DNA from: CAZZIZ01 sp964654535
GTDB lineage: Bacteria > Bacteroidota > Bacteroidia > Chitinophagales > UBA2359
DNA length: 28,007 nt
NCBI GenBank assembly: GCA_964654535.1
Contig: CAZZIZ010000017.1
Span: forward strand, 1-28,007
Direction of reading: 5' to 3'
Notes under the pieces: model-generated
Database searches by the model: none
The model's input: only the letters and a program-made list of their open reading frames with translations
What the model was told of the DNA's origin: nothing
Shown: piece by piece, positions 8,370 through 15,263 of the stretch
Layout of the letters: each line of letters starts with the position of its first letter
How positions within the stretch are numbered: the first letter of the stretch is position 1
Made by a program: the position numbers and the translations under genes

Positions 8370-8772
8370 CTTCTCGATACCTTGTAATAAAGATCATTTG
8401 AAAGAAGTCCGACTCTTCGTGAAGGACACGCTTTCGAGTACGCCGCTGAGTAGTGAAGAAAGACACTTATTGGTCTTGGCGATCGACGAGGCATGTGCCA
8501 ACGCTATTATACACGGTAACGACTGCAATGAGCATAAGAAGATTGAAATCGAGATGGTGCTGGATAAAGAAAAACTCCAAGTAGAAATCTTTGACATAGG
8601 CCCTAAGCATCCATCCAGTGCTAAAAAGCCTGCTGTTGATTGGACGGCTTGCATTGAGCGTGGTGAAAAGGGAGGGCTTGGTTTATTTATTATGTTCAAG
8701 ATAATGGACAAGGTTTCATTTTACCGTCGGACGGAGGGTTATGCTTGCAAATTGCTGAAGGTGATTACGTGA
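8359..8772 (+). CDS. RsbW-like serine kinase / anti-sigma factor (HATPase_c)
   Basis: The protein has the ATP-binding features of the GHKL family in its small RsbW/SpoIIAB form: N-box LAIDEACANAIIHGND (around residues 46-61), a G1-like FDIGPKHP and a G2-like GGLGLFIM. It should phosphorylate the STAS protein encoded immediately upstream and bind a further partner. No sigma factor or response regulator is encoded nearby, so the output of the switch is unknown and may be encoded elsewhere or may not be a sigma factor at all. ATG 8359 lies inside the last codons of the STAS gene. Length 137 is normal. Confidence 0.88.
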   Translation: MKYNFSIPCNKDHLKEVRLFVKDTLSSTPLSSEERHLLVLAIDEACANAIIHGNDCNEHKKIEIEMVLDKEKLQVEIFDIGPKHPSSAKKPAVDWTACIERGEKGGLGLFIMFKIMDKVSFYRRTEGYACKLLKVIT

Positions 8773-8781
8773 GTCTTGATA

Positions 8782-9039
8782 GTGAAGCGAATTCTTAAAA
8801 TAATTTTAGGTGTTCCTATGACCTTATTTGGAGCCTTGCTTATTCTGAGCACATTCTTTTCCAAGTCGAACTTTTTCAGTAACCTATTTACCTTTCTACA
8901 GGGCCCGCAGTTGGATTTTGGTTGGCAGCAGTATTCTCAATATGGTACGGGCGTCATTATCAACATACTTATCTTCCTTTTCGGACTTTTCTTATGCAAA
9001 AAGGGAATGAAGCTTATTAAGTCCAAAACGTTAATATAG
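8782..9039 (+). CDS. Small membrane protein of unknown function
   Basis: The protein has about 85 residues and two hydrophobic helices: one at the N-terminus (ILGVPMTLFGALLIL) and one near the C-terminus (GVIINILIFLFGLFLCKK). A basic tail (KKGMKLIKSKTL) probably lies in the cytoplasm. I know no family for it. The start is uncertain: GTG at 8782 gives a clean MKRILKI N-terminus, and TTG at 8776 adds two residues; no ATG fits. It begins 9 nt after the kinase gene and so may be part of the partner-switching operon, for example as an accessory of the membrane phosphatase, which is inference. Confidence 0.6.
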   Translation: MKRILKIILGVPMTLFGALLILSTFFSKSNFFSNLFTFLQGPQLDFGWQQYSQYGTGVIINILIFLFGLFLCKKGMKLIKSKTLI

Positions 9040-9091
9040 CCATAGACCAGTCGTAGTTAATCAGCTTGTGATAGAACATGATTAGGCATTG

Positions 9092-9109
9092 TTCAATCCG
9101 AGGATTGAA
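9092..9109. repeat. Short palindrome downstream of the partner-switching operon
   Basis: TTCAATCC, a GA centre and GGATTGAA make an 8-bp perfect dyad. It has the same form as the REP-like palindromes at the window ends. No T-run follows, so it is a weak terminator candidate. Confidence 0.5.
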
Positions 9110-9155
9110 TCAAATAAAATGCAGATAATTTCCAAAAAAACTCATTCAGGTAAAT

Positions 9156-9360
9156 GCGTGAGCGCTGCGAACAGTGCGACCAAATGGGAGCAGTCTTGTT
9201 TGTGGCTGTAGCAAATGCTTACCGCTTGCGGTAGAAGCAGCTTGCTTTGCAGCCGCAAGCACAAGACCGAGGCTACTGCCGAGCTGTGAAGCATAGCGCC
9301 CCGAGTGCAGCGTTGGCTTTGCCGTAGGCAAAAGAGTCTGGGCCGACGAGGGGCACGCCC
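9156..9360 (-). repeat. Structured intergenic element, copy C
   Basis: On the minus strand it starts GGGCGTGCCCC (9360-9350) and ends AGCGCTCACGC. The ends pair (GCGTG 9156-9160 with CACGC 9354-9358). A TTTGCC/GGCAAA hairpin lies in the first half, a TCGGGGCGCTATGC core follows, and the second half holds a long hairpin with base arms 9193-9208 and 9250-9267. Inside that, 9217-9238 carries the ACCGC-TT-GCGGT tip with the same AG bulge (CT on the minus strand) as element A. It is bounded by the 10-bp direct repeat AAAACTCATT at 9137-9146 and 9361-9370. Unlike A, B and D, it does not follow a gene in its own orientation. Confidence 0.75.
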
Positions 9361-9407
9361 AAAACTCATTAAACCAGGCTCAAACATTCCGATTCACACA
9401 GCAAAAA

Positions 9408-9491
9408 CCCTCCCATAAAAGGGAGGGGAGTCACATTCCCAAGGGCATTAGTGGCACGCTTAAAAGAAGACAAAAACCCTAAAAAGCAGGG
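9408..9491 (-). terminator. Two hairpins with T-runs on the minus strand
   Basis: CCCTCCC (9408-9414) pairs with GGGAGGG (9421-9427) and on the minus strand is followed by TTTTTG. A second, weaker hairpin (CCCT 9477-9480 with AGGG 9488-9491) has the same T-run on the minus strand, and on the plus strand is followed by CCATTTTT. Both look like intrinsic terminators, but no minus-strand gene precedes them. They may stop antisense transcription out of the chaperone operon, or be a remnant. Confidence 0.45.
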
Positions 9492-9525
9492 CCATTTTTC
9501 AATTAATTGTACGCTAGAAAATATC

Positions 9526-9533
9526 TATTTTTG
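9526..9533 (+). promoter_or_regulatory. -7 box of the SurA-like chaperone operon
   Basis: TATTTTTG is an exact match to TAnnTTTG, 45 nt before the ATG at 9579. A TTG at 9507-9509 could be part of a -33 element, although the 16-nt gap is short. This places transcription start near 9540. Confidence 0.6.
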
Positions 9534-9578
9534 TGCTTCGTTCTAATAAGAGCACCTTCCGAAAGTTTTTATAAAGTA

Positions 9579-11513
9579 ATGAAAATGAAATACTTGTGGC
9601 TAATCCTGGTTTCACTGGGAATAAATGCACAAACAATATTTGAATTTGGTGAGCAGCAGGTGTCGCTTGATGAGTTCAAATACGTCTACGAAAAAAACAA
9701 CAACAAGGACAGCAACATATACTCTCGGTCTTCCGTCGAGGAATATTTGAATCTCTACGTCAACTTTAAACTTAAAGTAGAAGAGGCGAAAGAGATGAAG
9801 CTAAATGATACTAGAGCTTTTGCAAAAGAACTTGCAGGATATCGGAAGCAATTGGCGCAATCTTATTTGAAGGATACGCGCGTTACTAAAAAGTTGTTAC
9901 AAGAGGCTTACGATCGAAGCCAAAAAGATGTTCACGTCTCACACATTTTAATTAAGGTGGCTGAGAATGCTACGCCTAAAGATCGCAAGGCGGCATTGAA
10001 ACGGATAAATGAACTCCGTGATGAACTGCGCAAAGGTGCCGACTTTAATGAATTGGCGAGCAAGCATTCGCAAGATCCATCGGCAAGAGAAAACAATGGC
10101 GACATTGGTTTTGTTTCGGTGTTCCGTACTGTATATGATTTTGAAACCGCAGCTTTTAACACCCCTATTGGAGAGGTTTCGGAGCCAGTCGAAACTAAAT
10201 TCGGATATCACCTGGTAAACGTAATAGCCGAGCGTCCAGCCAGAGGGGAAGTAAGAGTAGCTCATATGTTTTTGAAAAAACCAAAATTTGCGGAAGAAGA
10301 AAAGCAAAAAGCGATAAAGGAACGCATTTATACATTCCATAGTGAATTACAAAACGGTGCTGATTGGAACGCTATGATCGTAGAAAACAGCGAAGACAAA
10401 AGCACGAAAAAAAATGCTGGCGATTTACAATGGTTTGGAACTGGCAAGATGGTGCCTGTTTTTGAAGATGCTGCATTTGGTCTGAAAAATAAAGGTGAGA
10501 TAAGTGAACCTATCGAAACAGAATATGGCTGGCATATCTTGAAACTCCTCGATAAAAGACCGCTGGGAACGTTTGACGAAATGAAGTCACATTTGAAAGC
10601 GAAAGTCGAAAAAGACAGTCGCTCTGAAGTGGCGAAGAGTACTTTTATCGGCAACCTTAAAAAGGAATTTAACTACAAGGAATACCCTATTCACATTACT
10701 ACTTTCATTGATCAAGTAGACGAGAGCTATGCCAATGGCCAATGGAAAGGGGACAAAATACCAAGTGTCAATACGCCATTGCTAACTATACGCGGTCGCG
10801 ATGTTATGGTTGGCGATTTTATTCCTTACCTAGAAAAGCATCAAAGAAGATACCGCTCACAAAGTCAAACTCTAAATGTTCGTCGTAACCTGGATCGCTT
10901 TATTGAAGCGGAGTTGTTTAAAGAAGAAGATTCTTTACTAGAAGAAAAGCATCCTGATTTTGTAAACCTAATGCGCGAGTACCACGACGGCATGTTGTTG
11001 TTTGAACTAACCAATACTAAGGTCTGGGAAAAAGCAGTAACCGACAGCACTGGTTTGGACGAATTCTACAAACGAAACAGAAGAGACTATGTCTGGGATC
11101 CACGCGCCAACACAACGAAACTTAAATGCGACAGTGAAAAAACGGCGGAAAAAGCGATTAAGTTTTTAGATAAAGGATTCTCTAATACTAAGGTTGCTGC
11201 TAAGTTGAATAAAAAATCTCCTGAAGCACTTAGGATCCAAAAGGGCAAGTACGAAAAAGGAGAAAATGAATATCTAGATTCTATGGATTGGGAAGTAGGC
11301 GAACGAAAAGTTTTTGCCGACCCCGACGGCGGCTTTCAACTGCTTATCATAGACGATATTGTAATAGGCGAACCGAAAGCTCTAGAAGATGCTAAGGGTT
11401 ATGTCATCTCAGATTACCAAGCAGAACTAGAAGCTGAGTGGATAAGTGAATTACGAAAAAAATACCCCGTAAGCATAAACAAAAGAGTTGTCGAAGGCAT
11501 TATTAAGAACTAA
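9579..11513 (+). CDS. SurA-like periplasmic peptidyl-prolyl isomerase, two parvulin domains
   Basis: The 644-residue protein has a signal peptide (MKMKYLWLILVSLGINAQ) with cleavage expected after INAQ. An N-terminal chaperone-type helical region is followed by two parvulin domains, about residues 118-218 (VSHILIK to FGYHLVNV) and 226-330 (VAHMFLKK to YGWHILKL), and then a long C-terminal region rich in Lys and Glu. Parvulin/SurA proteins help outer-membrane proteins fold in the periplasm. The N-terminus is set by ATG 9579 (or 9585), because the upstream TTG at 9507 precedes the promoter box and lacks a signal sequence. It heads an operon with two further chaperone-type genes and is much longer than E. 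coli SurA, mostly through its C-terminal part. Confidence 0.85.
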   Translation: MKMKYLWLILVSLGINAQTIFEFGEQQVSLDEFKYVYEKNNNKDSNIYSRSSVEEYLNLYVNFKLKVEEAKEMKLNDTRAFAKELAGYRKQLAQSYLKDTRVTKKLLQEAYDRSQKDVHVSHILIKVAENATPKDRKAALKRINELRDELRKGADFNELASKHSQDPSARENNGDIGFVSVFRTVYDFETAAFNTPIGEVSEPVETKFGYHLVNVIAERPARGEVRVAHMFLKKPKFAEEEKQKAIKERIYTFHSELQNGADWNAMIVENSEDKSTKKNAGDLQWFGTGKMVPVFEDAAFGLKNKGEISEPIETEYGWHILKLLDKRPLGTFDEMKSHLKAKVEKDSRSEVAKSTFIGNLKKEFNYKEYPIHITTFIDQVDESYANGQWKGDKIPSVNTPLLTIRGRDVMVGDFIPYLEKHQRRYRSQSQTLNVRRNLDRFIEAELFKEEDSLLEEKHPDFVNLMREYHDGMLLFELTNTKVWEKAVTDSTGLDEFYKRNRRDYVWDPRANTTKLKCDSEKTAEKAIKFLDKGFSNTKVAAKLNKKSPEALRIQKGKYEKGENEYLDSMDWEVGERKVFADPDGGFQLLIIDDIVIGEPKALEDAKGYVISDYQAELEAEWISELRKKYPVSINKRVVEGIIKN

Positions 11514-12366
11514 CGCTTTACTCTTCCTAGTTTTCTCTTTAGTATCCTGTCAGTTTTTTAGGAGTAAAACGCAAGAGCTACAGGGCGACCAAGTACAGGT
11601 TGCACGGGTCGGTAGCTATGTTTTATACCAAGAGGACCTAAGTGCGGTAATCCGCGATAACATGTCCCCCGAAGACAGCCTTGAAGCCAGTACTTTTTTC
11701 ATAAACGACTGGGTGAAAAACAAACTCCTTCTTACCAAGTCGCAAGAGTATTTACCAGAAGATCTTGATAAAATAAACCGTCAAGCGCAGGAATACAAGG
11801 AGTCTCTTATGATCTACCTCTACGAGACCAAGTTGATAAAGCAAAACCTGGACACCCTGGTTACAGACGACGAAGTAGCATCCTACTACGCCGAAAACAA
11901 AAACAAGCTGATACTACGCGATCCGATAGCTTTTGTGAAATACTTCGTCCTAAAGCCCGAAAGTCCGCAAGTTGACTCCTTGGTCCATTGGATGAAGAAT
12001 ATGGACGATATGAACTTTGAGAAGCTAAATGACTATGGATTTCAATATGCTACAAAGTTCAACGTTGACGGGGAATGGCTCTTTCTAGACGAAATAGCCC
12101 GTCAATTCCCGATAAAAAGTGGAAATCCACGTCAATATGTCCAGAACACCGAGCTGGTGCAGCTTAATGACGAAAAAAGTCTTTATGTAGTGCAGTTCGA
12201 TGGCTTTATTTCTGAAAATGAAGTTGCACCTTTGGCCTTTAAGCGAAAAGAGATCGAAAAGGTAATAATCAAGCTTAGAAAGTTGCGTTATACTAAGGAG
12301 GCTAGGAATAAAATTTACGAAGACGCACTAAAAAGAGAAGAGTTCGAGATTTATGAAAGTAATTAA
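11488..12366 (+). CDS. SurA-N-like lipoprotein of the chaperone operon
   Basis: The N-terminus MSKALLRTNALLFLVFSLVSC is a clear lipoprotein signal with lipobox LVSC, so Cys21 is probably lipidated. The following part resembles the substrate-binding helices of SurA/PpiC chaperones (YVLYQEDLSAVI, NDWVKNKLLLTKSQEYL), but no parvulin motif (HIL, FGYHL) is present, so it is probably a non-catalytic chaperone partner. The only usable start is TTG at 11488, 26 nt inside the upstream isomerase gene, and the last 14 nt overlap the next gene: both junctions suggest translational coupling. Function is inferred mainly from its position between two parvulin genes. Confidence 0.75.
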   Translation: MSKALLRTNALLFLVFSLVSCQFFRSKTQELQGDQVQVARVGSYVLYQEDLSAVIRDNMSPEDSLEASTFFINDWVKNKLLLTKSQEYLPEDLDKINRQAQEYKESLMIYLYETKLIKQNLDTLVTDDEVASYYAENKNKLILRDPIAFVKYFVLKPESPQVDSLVHWMKNMDDMNFEKLNDYGFQYATKFNVDGEWLFLDEIARQFPIKSGNPRQYVQNTELVQLNDEKSLYVVQFDGFISENEVAPLAFKRKEIEKVIIKLRKLRYTKEARNKIYEDALKREEFEIYESN

Positions 12367-13690
12367 GCAAATAGTCCTTACGTGTGCCCTGCTGGCTAGT
12401 CTTAGCCTTCAAGCACAAGACGAACAAATCATAGACAAAATAGTAGGCAAAGTTGGAGATCGAATTGTGCTCTATAGCGAAGTAGAAATCCAGTTTCAGC
12501 AAAACCAAAGTCAAGGCCAACCAGTTACACGCTGCGACGTCTTAGACAATATATTACTTGAAAAATTGCTGGTCAATCAAGCCGAGCTTGATAGTGTTCA
12601 AGTAGCCCCAGAAGAAGTAGAAAGCGAACTAGATAGTCGTTTCCGCTACTACATAAACCTATTGGGTTCGGAAGCAAAGTTTGAAGAACATTTCGACAAA
12701 ACTGTTGGACAGTTTAAAGAAGAGTTTCGTCCCGAAATAAGAAGCCTCTTGCTCGCACAAAGAATGCAGCAGTCAGTTCTGAGTTCTGTTTCGGTTACAC
12801 CATCGGAGGTTCGTCAGTTTTACCATTCACTTCCTTCAGATAGTGTTCCGTATTTCAACGCGGAAGTAGAAGTAGGAGAAATAATTATAAAACCCCAAAT
12901 CAGTAAAGAAGAAAAAGACAAAGCCTACAACAAGCTTCAAGACATCAAAACCAGAATATTGGATGGGTCGGATACTTTTGAATCCTTGGCGGAAGTTTAT
13001 TCCGAAGACCCTGGCTCAGGACGTGCGGGAGGAAATTTGGGTTGGACAAACCGAGGCGACTTTGTTTCAGAATTTGAAGCCGCGGCTTTTAGTATGAGAA
13101 ACGGCGAAATTTCAGACATAGTAGAATCTCAATTTGGTTATCACTTAATCAAACTATTGGAAAGGCGCGGTAACAGAATCAATACCCAGCACATACTTAT
13201 TAAGCCCAAGGTTACTAGTGAAGCCTTGAGCAATACGCAACAATATGCGGACAGCATTGTAAACGTAATTCAGAGAGATACCATCAGTTTTGCCGATGCC
13301 GTAAAAAAGTATAGCGAGGTTGAAGAAAGCAGAAAGGCCGGAGGAAACTTAATAAACCCATACAATGGCACTACAATTTTCGAGATGGATCAAATTCAAC
13401 CGGAGTATTTCTTCATTCTCGAATCCATGGAAATAGGAGAGCTCTCTTCACCGACGATTCTAACCGAACAAGACGGAAGTCAGAATATCAAAATATTGAA
13501 ACTCCTCAACAAAACCGCGCCTCATCGAGCCAATCTTGACACCGACTACGATCGGATACAACAAATGGCCAGAGTGCAAAAGCAACAGCAGGTGCTCAGC
13601 GATTGGGTCGCCAATAAAACAGGCAAAACCTACGTGGAAATTAGTTCAGAGTATAGCGACTGCGAAAGCTTGATCAAATGGAATAATTGA
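12353..13690 (+). CDS. SurA-family peptidyl-prolyl isomerase
   Basis: The architecture is that of SurA: signal peptide ending SLQAQ, an N-terminal chaperone region starting DKIVGKVGDRIVLYSEVE (a SurA hallmark), a first parvulin domain (about 171-271), a second (about 277-385) and a short C-terminal helix. The first domain lacks the usual His (GEIIIKP in place of HIL), while the second keeps NTQHILIK; in E. coli SurA too, only the second parvulin domain is active. It should escort outer-membrane proteins across the periplasm. The start ATG 12353 overlaps the lipoprotein gene. It ends the operon; moxR follows after 64 nt with its own promoter box. Confidence 0.9.
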   Translation: MKVIKQIVLTCALLASLSLQAQDEQIIDKIVGKVGDRIVLYSEVEIQFQQNQSQGQPVTRCDVLDNILLEKLLVNQAELDSVQVAPEEVESELDSRFRYYINLLGSEAKFEEHFDKTVGQFKEEFRPEIRSLLLAQRMQQSVLSSVSVTPSEVRQFYHSLPSDSVPYFNAEVEVGEIIIKPQISKEEKDKAYNKLQDIKTRILDGSDTFESLAEVYSEDPGSGRAGGNLGWTNRGDFVSEFEAAAFSMRNGEISDIVESQFGYHLIKLLERRGNRINTQHILIKPKVTSEALSNTQQYADSIVNVIQRDTISFADAVKKYSEVEESRKAGGNLINPYNGTTIFEMDQIQPEYFFILESMEIGELSSPTILTEQDGSQNIKILKLLNKTAPHRANLDTDYDRIQQMARVQKQQQVLSDWVANKTGKTYVEISSEYSDCESLIKWNN

Positions 13691-13727
13691 CGTGGATTTT
13701 ATAGCCACCAAGCATTCAGATATTCGG

Positions 13728-13735
13728 TATTTTTG
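13728..13735 (+). promoter_or_regulatory. -7 box of the MoxR gene
   Basis: TATTTTTG matches TAnnTTTG exactly, 19 nt before the moxR ATG, giving a leader of roughly a dozen bases. No clear -33 element is seen. Confidence 0.55.
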
Positions 13736-13754
13736 CCAAAATTTCAATTAAGAA

Positions 13755-14720
13755 ATGTCCAATCAAACATCAGATGTTCAAGCGGTCGATGCACTCGCCA
13801 AATCATATAACGACCTTCGTCAGGAAATAGGAAAAGTAATCGTCGGACAGGACGAGGTTATTAAGTACGTACTCATTTCCATTTTTTGTGATGGCCACAG
13901 TTTATTGGTCGGTGTACCTGGATTGGCCAAAACCTTACTAGTACAAACCATCTCGGACGTTCTAGACCTTTCGTTCAAACGTATTCAATTCACTCCCGAC
14001 CTAATGCCGAGTGACATTACTGGTTCGGAAATCTTAGACGACAACAGAAATTTCAAATTCATCAAAGGCCCTATTTTCTCCAATATCGTTTTGGCCGATG
14101 AGATAAATCGTACGCCACCAAAAACGCAAGCTGCCCTTTTAGAAGCTATGCAGGAGCGTACGGTTACCGCTGCTGGGGAAAAGCACATTTTGGCGAAGCC
14201 GTTTTTCGTATTGGCCACCCAAAACCCGATTGAGCAAGAAGGAACCTATCCCCTACCTGAAGCGCAATTAGACCGTTTTATGTTCAACATAAAATTGGAT
14301 TACCCAAGCTTCCAAGAAGAAGTAGACGTAGTAAAAAGAACCACCACTGCGCAAAGTGCTACAGTGAGCGAAATTTTATCAGGAGAGCAAATAGTAGAAT
14401 TTCAGAAGCTGGTGCGCCGCATTCCTATTCCAGACAACGTATTGGAGTATGCTGTGTCACTAGCCAGCAAAACGCGTCCTGGTCAAAGTACCGCAGCCGA
14501 AATCGTAAACCAGTACCTCAGTTGGGGAGCCGGCCCGAGAGCCAGCCAATACCTAGTACTTGGTGCGAAGTGCCACGCTGCCGTTTCAGGCAAGTACGCT
14601 CCTGACATCGAAGACGTCAAAGCAGTGGCTGTGCCTATTTTGCGCCACCGTATCGTTAAGAACTACAAGGCAGAAGCCGAGGGCATTTCTATAGAAGATA
14701 TTATCGGCAAGATTGTTTAA
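13755..14720 (+). CDS. MoxR-family AAA+ ATPase
   Basis: The 321-residue protein carries the MoxR signature: Walker A GVPGLAKT (residues 53-60), the insert PDLMPSDITGSEI, Walker B IVLADEINR (111-119), sensor region LATQNPIEQEGTYPLPEAQLDRF-type sequence, and the C-terminal AAA lid. MoxR ATPases act as chaperones that load metals or assemble complexes, often with a DUF58 and VWA partner; none of these partners is encoded next to it, where a structured element and a PurF paralogue follow instead. Its position after the SurA trio may reflect a link to envelope protein quality control, which is inference from neighbourhood only. Confidence 0.92.
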   Translation: MSNQTSDVQAVDALAKSYNDLRQEIGKVIVGQDEVIKYVLISIFCDGHSLLVGVPGLAKTLLVQTISDVLDLSFKRIQFTPDLMPSDITGSEILDDNRNFKFIKGPIFSNIVLADEINRTPPKTQAALLEAMQERTVTAAGEKHILAKPFFVLATQNPIEQEGTYPLPEAQLDRFMFNIKLDYPSFQEEVDVVKRTTTAQSATVSEILSGEQIVEFQKLVRRIPIPDNVLEYAVSLASKTRPGQSTAAEIVNQYLSWGAGPRASQYLVLGAKCHAAVSGKYAPDIEDVKAVAVPILRHRIVKNYKAEAEGISIEDIIGKIV

Positions 14721-14772
14721 GATTGCTCAGTCCAAATTTGATGAGCTAGAGCGAATCAAAGTTTAATGGTAT

Positions 14773-15062
14773 GGGCGTGCCCCACTCACTTCTGCTGCTT
14801 CTCGCAATTTGCTTCTGCCGCGAAGCGGCAAGCAACATTGCTGCGGGCGCAGCAAGTTCGGGGTCGGGCTATCGGGGCTCGCTCTGTTCTGCTAGCGGCA
14901 CGCATCACCCATCCAGCACTTAGGTGCTGAGGGTTCGGCGCTTGCCAGCAACAGGAGCTCAAACACAGACCAACGAAGCAGCTTGGTGTCAAGAGTATTT
15001 CGGTAAAAATACTCTTCTCACCCCAAGCTCCTTCATTGGTCTACCCCTCTATCCCTCACGCG
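14773..15062 (+). repeat. Structured intergenic element, copy B (most complete)
   Basis: It begins GGGCGTGCCCC (14773-14783) and ends CTATCCCTCACGC; GCGTG 14775-14779 pairs with CACGC 15057-15061. Hairpin 1 has an outer stem 14793-14798/14849-14854 and an inner 16-bp stem 14804-14841 with a CT bulge (14815-14816) below GCCGC-GAA-GCGGC. The core TCGGGCTATCGGGGC comes next. A small AGCAC/GTGCT hairpin lies near 14917-14930. Hairpin 2 pairs 14967-14986 with 15023-15042 (18 bp, two single mismatches), topped by AAGAGTATTT 14991-15000 with 15007-15016. It lies 53 nt after the moxR stop, same strand. The short open frames here follow the palindromes and are not genes. Confidence 0.8.
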
Positions 15063-15129
15063 TTTGTCTGAATCAGGATTACAAGATTAAAGGAAAATCC
15101 CTAGACAATTGTTCTGCTCAAATAGTTCT

Positions 15130-15158
15130 GGATACTCAAAATTCTGCTTTAAGTATCC
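15130..15158 (+). terminator. Weak hairpin upstream of the PurF paralogue
   Basis: GGATACT (15130-15136) and AGTATCC (15152-15158) can pair around a 15-nt loop, followed by a T- and C-rich stretch. It could end transcripts that pass through element B. Apart from this, 15063-15239 shows nothing recognisable. Confidence 0.25.
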
Positions 15159-15239
15159 CTTGCTTTCTTCCAGACAGCACTTAGTAGTCGCCCTTAATCT
15201 TTTTCCACATTTAGCATTACGCAATTGCCCAGAAGATTA

Positions 15240-15247
15240 TAACTTTA
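15240..15247 (+). promoter_or_regulatory. Candidate -7 box of the PurF paralogue
   Basis: TAACTTTA is one mismatch from TAnnTTTG and ends 16 nt before the ATG at 15264, giving a leader of about 10 nt. Confidence 0.4.
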
Positions 15248-15263
15248 GTGCTTAGCAGCAATA

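Noticed and set aside
9142..9387. Overlapping open frames of 61-81 codons on the minus strand
   Set aside because: They lie wholly within element C, follow its palindromes and have biased composition with no recognisable domain.
9507..9578. N-terminal extension of the first chaperone gene from TTG 9507
   Set aside because: It would place the promoter box inside the gene and hide the clear signal peptide that begins at ATG 9579.
14773..15062. Riboswitch or leader of the PurF paralogue
   Set aside because: The element ends about 200 nt before that gene, a separate promoter candidate lies between them, and the same element occurs after unrelated genes on both strands.
14786..15184. Open frames of 68 and 86 codons in the gap after moxR
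   Set aside because: They run through element B; the structure and repeats explain the sequence better than coding.
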